From positions 7,601,065-7,665,064 of the forward strand of contig NW_024725489.1 in the NCBI RefSeq assembly GCF_018991925.1: a DNA stretch of 64,000 nucleotides, written 5' to 3'. A program made the translations under genes and the position numbers. The stretch is from Homarus americanus. Its lineage: Eukaryota > Arthropoda > Malacostraca > Decapoda > Nephropidae. How positions within the stretch are numbered: the stretch's first letter is position 1; every line of letters begins with the position of its first letter. This document shows, piece after piece, positions 24,052-36,203 of the stretch. A model generated the notes under the pieces. The model ran no database searches. It had not been told where the DNA came from and saw nothing but the letters and a program-made list of their open reading frames with translations.

Positions 24052-25504
24052 TGTGAGGGCGCGTGTTTCCATACACCTCTACACCACCCTCATCTTACTT
24101 ACTTCTCTTAGTTCTTACTCTTACTCAGTTCTGTCACCTATTCTTTTGGTAGCATGGACATTCTTTTGGTAGCATGGTCGAGGGTCTAGGCACATGGGTA
24201 TGGTAATTCTGGTATCAAGTCACTTGGACGGAAATAAAGGTAAAATACTGTGGGAGAAATGAATACACCTAAAGTACTCTAGGAACAAATTTACTAATAT
24301 GAAATCAAAGGGGAAAAGATATAGTATTAATCATATAACTACCAGGCTCAACTCCTGGGCTTATTGCAGACTCAGTACTTTCTTCTTTACTTATTTTCTT
24401 ATTTACTTATTTTCTTATTTCTTTACTCAACAGTAATTACTCAAATCTTACATTCTTACTGCACACAACATTACTGGTGTTACATTACATGGCATAGTAG
24501 GACCAGTTCCTTGGCCCTACTCACAATACATAGTACATGGCACTCATTGTAGATTACTTTACTCAACATACTCGTTAATAATTAAATCAGCAGATACCTG
24601 GGGTCCACTACCCAACATGGGATAATTATTTCCAACTAATTATCCCTAACATACATCTTACAACACTCTCTGTTGACATATACTTCCAAGGAGTAACCCA
24701 GGGTAGAGCACTGGGGCTCACGACCGTTGTTATTGTGTGGTAGCCAGACACATGGCGAGTCTGGGGTCTGGCCCAACGAAGCAGTGAAGCACATTAATCA
24801 GGCCGTATCGGTGCCATCGTTTCATATATGGTCCCTGCTGGGTATCTACTACATCCGGGGCCGTTGTTGAACGATGCAAGAATCACAATGGGATCTGGAG
24901 AAACATTGGAGCAGCGTCAGGGAGCGGACTGGGAAGCATGACAACACAAACAACTCTCTTGTCTAGACGACAGACGTATTTACGTTATATTACCTCTTAC
25001 ACTGGGTGAATGACAATTCAACTGTTAAATCATGAACACTGGTGAACACTGATATTCACTACAATTGACTGAATTAACTGAATGGCAACACATAAACATA
25101 CCTGGAGAAACATTGGAGCAGCGTCAGGGAGCGCTCTCCCTGGAGATGCACGGGTATAAATACCCCTGAGTTGCCAGTGATCGCTACTCACGCAATGACA
25201 GTAATCACAAACAAACTAACTGTTACTCATTCAAAGATGACCCTTAGTTGACAGGGGTCTGGCGAATTACTTGAGTTGATATTCACAGACTAATTCAAGA
25301 TTGAGCTTCCCAGGAGAAAGTGGAATAACAACGCATTGATAACTGTCTTCACAAAGGCGGGACTCTGGGAGGGAACACAAGAGTAGTGTCTATGGGGAAA
25401 AAAACAAGTCTTCTCAGGGGTCGCTAACTCACTCATGTTTTGCGGTCGTGGAGTTTAATAAGAATCATTAGTTAAATAGATCAGCAGTCAAAATGACCAT
25501 GACA
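24052..25504 (-). repeat. LTR family B, copy B2 (3' LTR)
   Basis: Minus-strand LTR from TGTCATGGTC (25504-25495) to a TGTGAGGG end at 24052 on the plus strand. It is preceded by a PPT-like GGGAAACGGGAGAG (about 25507-25520). It has a TATA box (25155-25162), duplicated leader, and a '...cacatgggta..aattctggtatcaag' 3' module shared with LTR A3. Confidence 0.8.
24895..25101 (-). other. Intron-like segment with duplicated leader, LTR B2
   Basis: Leader copy 1 (25133-25102) is followed by GTATGT. Copy 2 (24926-24895) is followed by ATCC. All 32 positions are identical. Copy 1 starts 29 bp after the start of TATTTATA (25162-25155). Confidence 0.65.
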
Positions 25505-26800
25505 AAGCTCTCCCGTTTCCCGAGATTCTTATTAAGCGGTAACGTTCGCCAAACATGTACAGTAATTACACAGTTTCTTTAAACAACTGTTACCTTTCGT
25601 CATGGTTTCACACTACATACACTCGTAAAACACATCAGGACTATTACAGGCATCTGGTACAAAAGCATATAAAATAAAAAAAACAATGGTTACATACATG
25701 AGATAAACAGTAGCTAAAAACAAAAATAATCTATTATCATAGACAACATGGCATAGGGAAACAAAATACAGGTAATTAAACATACATAGGAGAATAATGC
25801 AATAATAAAGAAAAAACATAAAAATGGGGTTACATACTTAACATAAAAAATTTGTTACACAATACAAACTCTGAAGATACAGTTTCTCATATCACAGTTC
25901 AAAGAGGAGACTGATCAAATGCTTACTCGACACCACTGAGATTTAACTTAGACTTCTCAAGCTAGGATGTAGATGAACAGACCCCATCAAGTCGAAGGAA
26001 TGACATGTTTGGCTTTAAACTAAAGAGCCATGTCCTACTCGCGAGAGGCAGCAACCTTCGAAGGATCCCGAACAAGCGGAGATTCTTAAGAATACATGCA
26101 CATCCTAACGGTCCTTATGGGAGTACAGCCAAACTTAAAACTATCTGTACTTATGGCATTTGCCATGTGGTGAAATCAGCGCCATTGTCGAGGCCTGACT
26201 CCACCTAAAAGTCACGAACATTACTCCTATACACACCCACAATAAGCCTAGCTAGGGCTTTACCGGCAAACCTTGAGAACTCTCAACTGGTATATTTACT
26301 CAACTAGTAACAGATACCCATCAGATGATTGCATAATTGCCAATCCATTTTCCAATCTCTGTGTCTACTGCACTTGACAATCCCCATCTAAAAAAAATCA
26401 CAAACACCTACACACTCACAAACATTCCACAACTCACATGGCAAACAACGTACTCACTTACCAGTTGTACTTCTCAATTGCAACTCAAGTATGCAAAACA
26501 TCACTCTTCACCATGCACGTCAACAATCAATGTATTCCAGTCAAAGTCTACAGCCCTTTAAAGAAATCTCGGTAACACTGATGCTCGTCTCTCACATAAC
26601 TAGCAAGAGAGGCATTCCACACTCTTCTTTTCTACACTTCCTTGTCCATCAGGCCATGCACCTGATGAAGCAACTGGTGGTGAAACCTGGGTGTCATTCC
26701 TGAGAATGAACACGTCTCCACCCTCATACTTCTCAAGTCTACACATCAACTTACTGGATACAGGTTCTGAGCTGACTGCCCTGAATTGTTCTCTTGTGAA
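25505..26800 (-). mobile_element. 3' internal region of Gypsy element B2, with pol tail
   Basis: Long 3' UTR whose 26140-26400 aligns with 26911-27180 of Gypsy-2. At about 26760-26630 the minus strand reads YEGGDVFILRNDTQVSPP, the end of a Gypsy pol like that at 27475-27400. The element is cut at about 26800. Confidence 0.6.
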
Positions 26801-26907
26801 GGAAAAACACGTCTTCTCAGGGGTCGCTAACTCACTCATGTTTTGCGGTCGTGGAGTTTAATAAGAATCATTAGTTAAATAGATCAGCAGTCAACGTGAC
26901 TATGACA
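26801..26907 (-). repeat. Truncated LTR-B start
   Basis: The first 107 bp of an LTR-B (minus TGTCATAGTC at 26907) joined abruptly to the pol tail of element B2. No PPT precedes it, so both junctions look like deletions or recombination. Confidence 0.6.
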
Positions 26908-27387
26908 CAAGGACTGTCTGTACTTATGGCATTAGCCATGTAGCGGTATCGGTGCAATGCTTCCATGCCCGGTACTACTTGAAAGCCACGAACACTACAC
27001 CTATACACCAACAACAAGCCTACGTAGGACTTACAAACCAGAACTTGAGAACCCACAACTGGTATCTTTACTCAATCCATTAACAGATACCCATCAGATG
27101 ATTGCATAAATGCCAATCCATCTTCCAATCTCTATGTCTTTACTGCAACTTGACAATCCCTCTACAAAATACTTTCAACCAAAAAATATAACATCCTCAA
27201 TCCTTTTCTTTTTTCACTTCTTCATATTACCAAAAGTCACCTACAACAGATCATGCACTTCACCATAGGCCATCAACAACCAAGGAGGTTCACTTTAAAA
27301 ACCCACTGCTTTTTAAAGATCCAGTCTAACCACTGGTTTTCTCCTACTTACGGGAAATCTGGGAGCAGGAGCAGCTAAGGTACTCTC

Positions 27388-28538
27388 CTAATCCCTTATA
27401 GCATCTCTCTTATCAGGTTCTGATGCTGAGGAAGAATCATTTGGGGGAACCTGGATGTCATTTACATGGAGAAACATATCTCTATTGATACATCTTTTCA
27501 CCTTTTCGGCCGCTCGTCGGATTACCTCGGTCTCATAATTGCGTATGATATCAATTACTGTATACGGGCCCTTCCACTTAGCATTTGATTTCCTACTGGT
27601 TCCTGGGATAGGAACTTCATCTCTCACCCAAACAGTTTCCCCTAGCTGTACTGTTTGATTGACTCTATCCCGGTTTGCTATGTTCCGGAATTCTCTGGAC
27701 ATTCGTTCAGAAGTTTTATTAATTAACCTGTGAGCTTCTCTCAGCCCTTCGGTACTCTCATTTTCTATTATTGGTAACTCAATGCCCACTTGCCTCTGTG
27801 CGTGTCGGGAAAAGAACGCAGAGTGAGGCTGCATCCCGGTGGTGTATGAATTGCGGTATTTAACGCAAATTGGGTAGGACCCAAGAATCGTGGCCAACGA
27901 CGAGGGTTATCTTCGCACATGATTGATAAAATGTTCTTAAAAGTCCGGCGCATTCTCTCAGTGATACTGTTACCTCTGGGGTGGTAAGGCAAGGTAAAAT
28001 ACATCTTAATGTTAGTCAATCGACAGAGCTCCCTGAACTGTGCGGCAGTAAATTCTCCTCCATTATCCGCAATCACTACTTTAGGACTACCGAAAACATT
28101 AATGAATTTCTCAAATTCACGGGTAACTTCTTGAGTTGTCTACGTGCGCAGGGAATAGAAGTTAACAAACCTTGAATAATGATCAATAATAGTTAACACA
28201 TATCAGTAATCACTGATCCCTGCATGCATGTCTGTCAAATCTACCGAAACTCGTTCTTGTGGTTTGGTTACTACTGGTAATTCTTGCCAACGTTGAGTAA
28301 GGCCCTTAGTTCTTTTGAACCTTTGACACACCTCACACGATGCTACATAATCAACACAATCTTTACGGTAGTTAGGCCAATAAAACAGACTTGCTATTCG
28401 GGTTATGGTCTTCCATCGTCCTAAATGACCTGACTTGGCATTGTCATGCGCCAACTCTAATGCTGCTTTATGTAAATGTTGAGGGATTACTAAACAATAC
28501 AGCAATACTTTATCAAGTTGTTCTTTTACTTGAGACAA
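27388..28538 (-). pseudogene. Gypsy-2 integrase
   Basis: 28538-28203 carries the zinc-binding module (H...H...CEVCQ) and SVDLTDMHAG (first D). 28076-27768 carries IADNGGEFTA (second D) and the HPRGNSITERM region with catalytic E. 27897-27388 is the C-terminal domain (LGETVWVRDEV...KWKGPY). These pieces lie in different frames, with a gap at 28203-28076 that includes a stop, so it is inactive. Confidence 0.85.
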
Positions 28539-28670
28539 TACTCCATTTATTACTTCAAAACTATCAACGGTGGCCTTTGGGTACTTGTGTTGTGGAAGTT
28601 TACCTCCTTCTAAATACTGTTTTAACTCTTGCCACCTTGGTTCCTTTTGTAGTTCTAAACAAAATTCCGC

Positions 28671-29291
28671 CTATGTGAAACCTTCTAATGTGGGAAATTG
28701 AGCAACTATATGGTAATGCATGACTTTTCTCAAGGCCCTGATTGGTCGACTTAAGGCATCAGCGACTACATTAGCTTTACCGGGCTTGTATTCAATGTTG
28801 TAGACGTAATCTCTCATTTCTAAGATCCACCGGTTCATTCGCTGACTTTTGGCTTTCTTTCTAAAGACGGATGTTAGAGGCTGGTGGTCTGTCTTAATGG
28901 TAAACTGTGTACCCCATAGAAAATAATGGAAGAACCTGCACGCTAACACAATGCCTAACGCTTCCTTATCGGTGATGGAATAACGAGTTTCTGCCGGCTT
29001 TAACTTTCTACAAAAATAACCCACTGGTCGCAAGGAGCCATCTTACTGTACCTGATTAAGGGAAGAGCCTACACAGAAATTGCTGGCATCACTATGCAAT
29101 TCAAAAGGTTTATATATATCTGTCTTGACAAGAACTGGGTATGAAGCTTGTGCTTGCTTTAACTTTTCAAATGCTTCTTGACACTCATTGGACCATACAA
29201 AATCAACAGTCTGTTTTGTTAACTCAGTGAGGGGGTAAGCTACTTTGGCAAACTTGGGAACATGTTTACGGTAAAATCCACAAATACCCAA
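28671..29291 (-). pseudogene. Gypsy-2 RT thumb and RNase H
   Basis: GICGFYRKHVPKFAKVAYPLTELT (RT/RNase H connection), then FELHSDAS, SITDKEALGIVLACR and TIKTDHQPL (RNase H D, E, D). The open frame breaks at 29040 (stop) and ends at 28671. Confidence 0.85.
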
Positions 29292-29405
29292 AAACTGGCT
29301 GATTTGTTTAACATTAGTTGGGGGTTTACACTCGGCCAGAGCTTGGACATTTTCTGGGTCAGGCTCAATGCCTCTCTCTGAAACTACATGTCCTAAGAAT
29401 TTAAC

Positions 29406-30225
29406 TTACTTATGGCCAAATTGACACTTAGATAGATTTAGTTTAATACCCATCTCTTCAAATCTATCAAATACTCTGGTTAGTCTTTGCAACAAGGTGG
29501 GGAAGTCATTAGCCCATACTATTACATCATCAAGACAGTTTCGTACCCAGTCTTCAACTGTTAATGGAACTAATACTCTGTTTACTTCTCGAGTGAAGAT
29601 GGCAGGACTGGCGGGAAGCCCAAAAGGTAGACGTGTAAACCTCCATAGATTATACCCATCGCTAAAAGTAGGTAGATCTCGGCTACTATCGTTGAGAATG
29701 ACTTGATAATATTCATCCTTCAAATCTAATGTGGCATAATACTTATTTCCCGCAGCTTTCTCTACTAATTCATCAATTCGTGGCAAGGGTTGTATGTCGA
29801 TTTTCAATTGCTTATTGACCGCTCGAAAATCTAAGCATATACGCTTTGAACCGTTGGGTTTTGTTACCAGAACAATGGGGGATAACCAGACGGCAGTCGA
29901 TGGTTCAATAATATTACGATCCCTAATATATGTTATCATTTCTTTAATTATCTCTTTTGCTTTCTCTGGGTGTCTGTATTGTGGTCCCCTGACAGGATTG
30001 AGGTTAGCCAGATGAATGTTAGCGGGTAAACCAGCAATGGGCCTATTTCATGTGGTCCTAAAACAAACAAGGGATCATGAGCTAAAATCACTTTTCATAA
30101 ATGTTTACGTATCTCTCTGTTTAGATGGGGCCACTGTTGGTTTCTAATTAATTCGTTCAACTTTTCCTGTCTAGTGGCTCCACCTTTTACTTCATCACAT
30201 TCCGGTATCATGCTGTTGGAAATCT
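29406..30225 (-). pseudogene. Gypsy-2 reverse transcriptase
   Basis: YYATLDLKDEYYQVIL (motif A), TRLPFGLPASPAIF (B) and NCLDDVIVWA (C, both Asp kept). A frameshift lies near 30040 and a stop within the N-terminal extension (KHL*KV). Ends at a stop after KCQFGHK. Confidence 0.87.
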
Positions 30226-30229
30226 CTTG

Positions 30230-31654
30230 TGTAAGGGCGGGGGATTTACCACTGAACCACAGAAGCCACCAATAAGGGCGGGGATTTTCTTTCTCCCTTA
30301 TATTCTTATTACAACTTCTTTCTCTGTCTTAGTTCCTTCATGTGTTCTGTCTACTTAGTTCATTTCATAGTTCCTTCAACACCTCAGACCTTTGGTAGCA
30401 GGCGAGGGTTAGGCACATGGGTACAGCAATTCTGGTATCAAGTCACTTGGATGGAAAATAAAGGTAAATACTGCGGGAAAAGAATACCCCTAATATACTC
30501 TAAGACAAGGTTTATTAATATGAAATCAAAGTAGGGAAAAAGATATCATTAACATACAACTCCAAGGTTCAACTCCTCGGCTTTACTCATCTGCAGTTCA
30601 CTTAGATAATATTGTTTCTACAACATTACTGGTGGAACATTACATTACATACAACTACAAGGATCAAACTTACATATGGCATCTTCACTAGACTGTTGTT
30701 AGTACATATGGAAGATGCACTTTCAACACAACACATTATTATGGGTACTAACAATTTCATGGGTTCACTACCCACCATGGGATAATTATTTCCAGACAAT
30801 TATCCCCAACCATATACAACAAACACTGTGGACCATATAACTTCCAGGAGAGTCCCAGGGTAGAGCACTGGCGTCTCAACAACTGACGACCTCTGTTATG
30901 GTCGGTGGTAGTCTGACACATGGCGAGAGCCTGGGATCTACTTCCCAGAATGCAGACTGGAGCAATTTGAATCCTGCCGAATCGGCGACATCGTCCACTA
31001 CAGCTAACTGTTAGGTATCCACCGACCCCGGGCAGCCGGTGGGGTGTTCAAATAACCCACACACTGGATCTGAGAACAATTTTGGAGATCGTCAAAGGAG
31101 GCATGATGATGACTCAATCACTAACAATCTTTCGTCTAACAAAGACAGACGACATTTACGTTAGTAATTCTTACACTGGGTAAATTACAATTTCACTGTT
31201 ACAACATGAACACTGATACTCACAAAATTGACTAAGTTAAACTGAATGACTATATCGGCGGGGAACACTGGCTTACATACCTGAGATAAATTGCAGAGCG
31301 TCAAAGGGAGGCTGACCCTCCTTCACGCTTGGGTTTACATACCCGTGAGTTGCCAGGGGTGGCTACTCATGAAATGACAAAATTCACATTCAAATCAACT
31401 GCTACACATTCAAAGATGACCCTCAGTTGACACGGGTCTGGCGAATTACTTAAGTTGACTTACATAAACTAATTCATGATTGAGTTTGCCAGTAAAAGTG
31501 GAACATATACGTTGACAACTGTGTACAAAATGGGCGGGACTTACAGAGAAGGAGCCTTGGTGTAAAATGCGTTTCTTCCTAGGGATAACTAACCAGTTAT
31601 CCACATGTTTATCCATAGGTTACAAACAGACCAGCAGTCAATTTGACCATGACA
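30230..31654 (-). repeat. Solo LTR, family B (copy B3), in Gypsy-2 pol
   Basis: 1,425-bp insertion with TSD CTTG (30226-30229, 31655-31658). Minus-strand ends are TGTCATGGTC and CCCTTACA. Excising it joins NVRHVQ to EISNSM of the Gypsy-2 frame. TATA-like TATGTAAA at 31341-31334. Confidence 0.9.
31070..31280 (-). other. Intron-like segment with duplicated leader, LTR B3
   Basis: Leader copy 1 (31312-31281) ends TCTCAG, followed by GTATGT. Copy 2 (31102-31070) ends TCTCAG, followed by ATCC. They match at roughly 26 of 34 positions, the most diverged pair, as expected for an old solo LTR. Confidence 0.5.
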
Positions 31655-31801
31655 CTTGGACATGTCTGACATTCTTTACTGGACTTTTGGGAATTCCAAC
31701 ACAAACTACACAGTCAAATGGCGGTATTCTCTTATCATCACCTATATTTACTTTTAACTGGTTTGAGGATCTCCACTCTCCTTCTGTTTGAATGGCTAGG
31801 T
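31655..31801 (-). pseudogene. Gypsy-2 pol fragment between insertions
   Basis: Reads EGEWRSSNQLKVN...PPFDCVVCVGIPKSPVKNV, a linker of Gypsy-2 pol between protease and RT. It is bounded by hAT-1 on one side and solo LTR B3 on the other. Confidence 0.7.
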
Positions 31802-34130
31802 CAGGGATGGCCAACTTCCGGAGCATGCGCCAAACGTGGTGAATTGGATGATTAGAAGTGCCGCATTGCATCCCTGTGATAATAATAAAGTAAGGCAGTA
31901 AGCCTGCTCATTATTTTTAGCGATTTTATTATTTCGTGCACATCCTTTTTAGCTAATGTTATCTTCTTTCACATTAATGTTTTCAGTTAAAAATATGCTT
32001 AATGAATCAAACTAGGAAAGATGGACTTTTGTTCTGCAATCGTCCCGTAACTGTTCAATATGCGTTTAATACTTGTGTGACCGTGAGGTGCCAGGTGTCT
32101 GCCCCAGCAGTGCGTCACAGGTTCTTGCCAGTTTACAACTGACGCTCGGTGCGGTACGACGTTTTGTACTTTCCGAAAATTAAGCCTTGTTTTTACATTC
32201 CAGTTACCCATCACAGTGCAAAAGAAAATGAGCAAATGAAAAGCAGAAAGTGATAAGCGTGAATTCAATGAACAGTGGGAAAATGAGTTGTTATTTTTAG
32301 CAGGTCCGTCAGGAAAACCGTTGTGCATTGTTTGTGAAAACACTCTTTCACAGAATAGAAGATATGATCTTAATAGGCACTATAAAACACAGCATCAGAC
32401 TGAAATAGAAGGAAAACTGAAGCTCGTGCTTGGGTCTGAGTTACGGAAAGAATATGTGACTAAGAAAAAGGAAGAATTCAGAAGAAGACAAAATGTATTT
32501 GCAAAAAAAGTTGTGAAAGTTTGTCAATGACAGAAGCGTCCTATGAAATTGCTTTAGCGTTGGCGAAAAAAAGGAAGTTTTTCTCTGATGGAGAAAAAAT
32601 TTTTAAGCCTTGTCTCCAAAAATTTGCAAGACGTCTTGGTAATAAAAGTATTGAAAGGAAAGCAGACGAAATTGCTCTATCAAAGCAGACAGTTACGAGA
32701 CGTACCGAGGAACTCTCTCATGATGTATCTCAGCAACTGAAAGACCTTGTCCATTCTTGTACTTTCTTTTCTTTAGCTTTGGACGAATCAACTGACATAT
32801 GTGATGTAGCCCAGTTAAGCATTTTTATTAGAGGAATTGATGATCATTTTACTGTCTTTGAAGAACTTGTCAGTCTTGAGTCGCTTCATGGAAAAACAAG
32901 AGGATCAGACATATTTGACAAAGTAAAATCATGCCTAGAAAATCTACAATTAGATTCAAGTAAACTCATCACTGTGTGTACTGACGGAGCGCCGTCAATG
33001 ATAGGTAAAGTCGCCGGGACTACAACTTTGCTTGAAAACTTTTTAAATCATCCTCTACTAAAATATCATTGCATTGTACACCAAGAGTCACTGTGTGGAA
33101 AAACTTTAAATTTGCAGCATGTTATGGTACCGGTTGTGAAATGTGTGAATAGAATTAGAACAAGAGCATTAAACAGACGAGAATTCAGAGAATATTGTGA
33201 AATGTTAGATTTGGAATATGGCGACCTTGTCCTTCATTGTGAGGTGCGCTGGCTTTCTAGAGGACAGGTTCTGAGTAGGTTTTGGAAACTGAAAAATACA
33301 GTTCATAATTTTCTAGAAGAGAAAAATGAGCTACCTGAGGAAAGAGCCCTTTTATGTGATAAAAACTGGCTATTTGATTTGGCATTTTTAGTTGATGTTA
33401 CCAGACACCTCAATGATCTAAATTTGAAACTGCAGGGCAAGAACAAATTGTTTCATAGCTTAGTAAATGACATCAATGCATCCAAGATGAAGTTAAAACT
33501 GTTCATTTCTCAGTTAGAAAATGAAAATGAGGATTTGAGCCAGTTTCCGCTCTTAAAAGAGCAGAGTGAATGTGCAATTTGACAAAATATACTGAAAAAA
33601 TCAAGTTATTGCAAGAGTCATTTGAAAGTCGTTTTCGTGATTTTGCTAAAGAAGAAGACTGCATACTCGCATTTATAAACCCATTTTCACTTAGTGAACA
33701 AAAAATAATAAAGATACCTAGTGACACACAAATGGAACTTATTGACTTGAAAACAAATTCATTATTGAAAATGAAATTTGATGAGCTTTCCTCAGTCCCA
33801 AATGCTTCTGACATGATTAATTTCTGGCGATCATTACCCTGTGAAAATTTCCCAAAACCAAGAAAATTTGCCCAGAGTTATATATGTCGTTTCGGAACGA
33901 CATGTAGATGTGAACAAGCATTTTCATCCATGAAATTGATTAAAAGCAAAACGAGGTCGCGACTGACTGATTCAAATTTGAAGAATTCTCTGCTGCTCTC
34001 AGTAACAAATTTAACTCCAAACATTGATAGACTGGCGAAATCAAAACAAACTCAAAAGTCTCATTAAAGGTAAGTAATGTTTATCTGCTATCTGCTTTAT
34101 CAGATATTGTTTTTATATTTAATAATTTTA
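31802..34130 (+). mobile_element. hAT-1 transposon, decayed
   Basis: Left end CAGGGATGGCCAACTTCC at 31802 is a hAT-type terminal sequence. A transposase of the GTF2IRD2/ZBED-like (Charlie) group follows on the plus strand. The matching right terminus and 8-bp TSD were not found before Gypsy-2 resumes near 34150, so the right end is probably deleted. Confidence 0.8.
32228..34067 (+). pseudogene. hAT transposase (GTF2IRD2/ZBED-like)
   Basis: ATG at 32228 is followed by a stop at codon 4. A BED-type finger (CIVCENTLSQNRRYDLNRHYKTQH, C2H2 spacing) is at about 32330-32400. The RNase H-like core has LDEST and CTDGAPSM. A C-terminal dimerisation region (FWRSLP...CEQAFSSMKLIKSKTRSRL) is at 33810-34000. 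Frameshifts lie near 32520 and 33575. The intact protein would cut and paste the element; this copy is dead. Confidence 0.85.
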
Positions 34131-34715
34131 TCATGTAAAAATGGTAATTATGTCTATAAACATATATTTACAAGAAGTAGACTGGCGTACAAGAGTTGTA
34201 TAGCGCATCTGAACTCGTGTGTGAACAAATTGACGCATGGTATGTAAAAGGTGATGAGGTGCACATAGGTATAGTTCAGTTGATGACCTTGCCTTACACA
34301 ATTCGTCATAGACCTGTTGAATATGACCCAAGTTACTTCCTTTAGCTTGTAAATATGAAATCTTTTCTTCCGGAATTAACTCATATTCACCAATGACAGT
34401 GCCCGCTCTCAAATATACTGGCTTATTGGTACAATTACTTACTGGCAAATATATGCGCGAATCTTGCTGTACTCTAACACATATCTCTGGTTGTTGATTG
34501 AAACTCTTATGCGTAAATCTTACGCTCAGAATTTGACCTTTCTCAACTTTCACTTTGATTGATATGATCGGTGCATGGCGGCCTCGTACAATGGTCTTCC
34601 TATCAAGATGGAGACTAGCCAACTGTGGTGGACAAGGTACATCACAAGGTACATCGGACTTTAACGGCAATTTATGGACGCATCTGATTCCCTGCATGTG
34701 CTCTCTCGTCAACAC
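34131..34715 (-). pseudogene. Gypsy-2 protease-RT linker
   Basis: Continues pol downstream of the protease (RKTIVRGRHAPIISIKVKVEKG, NKPVYLRAGTVIGEYELIPEE), typical of the region before RT in Gypsy elements. The last ~15 codons may already be non-element sequence at the hAT junction. Confidence 0.65.
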
Positions 34716-34757
34716 TCTCCCATATACATGTGAATGGCCTGCCCAAATGAAAAGTTT

Positions 34758-35078
34758 CTATGTACGTTCCCATATTACTCTAAATCTGCCGAGGAGATCT
34801 GCTCCCAATAACAACTCTGCATCAAGATAATTATCATCAACAACAATAGCATGATGTCTGACTTTCAAATGTGGCGTTACTTGGACTGTTATGACTACTT
34901 TACCTTTGATTTTTAACTCATCCCCCGTAACACCCCGATATCTATGTCTACAAGGTTTAATGGGTTCTATATGCAAAGTATTCACTAGACTCTCCTTAAT
35001 GAAGGTGGTTTCACTACCTGTATCTACTAAAGCAAGACAAACACGTTCGTTCACAGATAACCAGATGCAGGGAGACAC
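34758..35078 (-). pseudogene. Gypsy-2 aspartic protease
   Basis: ALVDTGSETTFIKESL holds the catalytic DTG, with a hydrophobic-hydrophobic-Gly (LLLGADLLG) second motif near the end. It is in a separate open frame 22 bp after gag. It would process Gag-Pol. Confidence 0.82.
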
Positions 35079-35099
35079 ATTTGAAGGAACCCGTTTATG

Positions 35100-36203
35100 T
35101 CAATAATTTGTATAAGGCCGGCGACCTGAGCGTCCGGGGCAGCGTCGACTGTTTCTACGACACCCTACTTCTAGACAATCCCAACATGAACGTGGAAGTG
35201 GATTTAAGGGGCAACTAGAGGTATCATGAGTTTGCATCCGGCAATATGGACAGTAAGGTTCCTGTCGCTTTCCAACTAAAGTTTTACGAGGATTTTCCTG
35301 TGGGGCTCTATCGTATCGATCTCGCCGACTGGTGGTACCGCAAACTCCTCCTGTTACGTTACTTTCTACACTACTGGCTCTTTCAAACCTCACTGGTTGT
35401 CCTTGGTTTGTTCGCTTCTGTAATTGTCTAATGTTGGTATACCCACTTTTGTTACCCTTCAGATATCTGCGTCGAAGCTTCTCTAACCTCTCCGCCATCG
35501 TGTCTACTGAACAACAAGGGGAATAATAATATCTCAATTCCTCCTGCAACTGTTTTGGCAAAGGGTAGAACAATTTATCCTTTAAAGTTTGATCCTGACC
35601 TGGCATTGGCCCATACCGGCGGATAATGGTTGCAAGCGTTACTTTAAGTTGGCTCAAGAAACAACGGGGATCATCTTCCAGATCGTATTCTAGTCGTGCG
35701 ATCTCCTCCCAGGCATCTATCAGAGGGATTTGTTTCACAAACAATTCCCGCAAGGCTAGTTTAAGTTTCTCCCAATCTTCCTCACCCTTTGTACCAAGTT
35801 CTGCTTGGACCATAGCTTCAACATGTTCGTCCATGCCGTCGGTAGCTACATCCCATCTATCCCTCGAGTTATCCGCGTTATATTCTACCTTCCTACAAAA
35901 CTTAGTTATGATGTTTTCAGCTTTAAGACCCACGAGGTTGTCAAAGGACAGCCTCGGAATGTATTGGAGGTTATGGGGGCCAGGAGATCGGCTGGGCATA
36001 TCCTTAGGTGAGGATAAATGTGAAATCGAGACAGGGAGAGTAGGCGTAGCCGGTTCCTCCCGCCATTCATTAAGCAACGCTTGTTGTCTCCTCGCCGTAT
36101 CCATGGATTTAGCCAGTTTAGCTCGAAGAGCTTGGACTTCCGTTGCTAGCTCACCCGAGGCTTCGGTCGCCACGATCTCCTGATCCGCATTAGTATCTGC
36201 CAT
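35100..36203 (-). CDS. gag: Gypsy-2 Gag, open
   Basis: 367 codons without interruption. An N-terminal coiled-coil segment (EVQALRAKLAKSMDTARRQQ) is followed by a capsid-like middle (LPKQLQEELRYYY) and a CCHC knuckle CPYCRMQTHDTSSC with a second Cys-rich stretch (CWDCLEVGCRRNSRRC). Forms the particle and binds RNA. It is the only intact frame of the element. Confidence 0.82.
   Translation of the reverse strand: MADTNADQEIVATEASGELATEVQALRAKLAKSMDTARRQQALLNEWREEPATPTLPVSISHLSSPKDMPSRSPGPHNLQYIPRLSFDNLVGLKAENIITKFCRKVEYNADNSRDRWDVATDGMDEHVEAMVQAELGTKGEEDWEKLKLALRELFVKQIPLIDAWEEIARLEYDLEDDPRCFLSQLKVTLATIIRRYGPMPGQDQTLKDKLFYPLPKQLQEELRYYYSPCCSVDTMAERLEKLRRRYLKGNKSGYTNIRQLQKRTNQGQPVRFERASSVESNVTGGVCGTTSRRDRYDRAPQENPRKTLVGKRQEPYCPYCRMQTHDTSSCPLNPLPRSCWDCLEVGCRRNSRRCPGRSGRRPYTNY

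Larger units (their letters stand above)
26908..36203 (-). mobile_element. Gypsy-2, decayed Ty3/Gypsy element
   Basis: Minus-strand element with gag, protease, RT, RNase H and integrase in Gypsy order. It is split by solo LTR B3 (30230-31654) and by hAT-1 (31802 to about 34130). Its 3' UTR matches element B2, so its LTRs are probably family B. The 5' LTR was not found right of gag. Multiple stops and frameshifts. Confidence 0.88.

Noticed and set aside
26600..26839. 79-codon minus-strand frame
   Set aside because: Chimera of LTR start and Gypsy pol tail; only the pol part has meaning.
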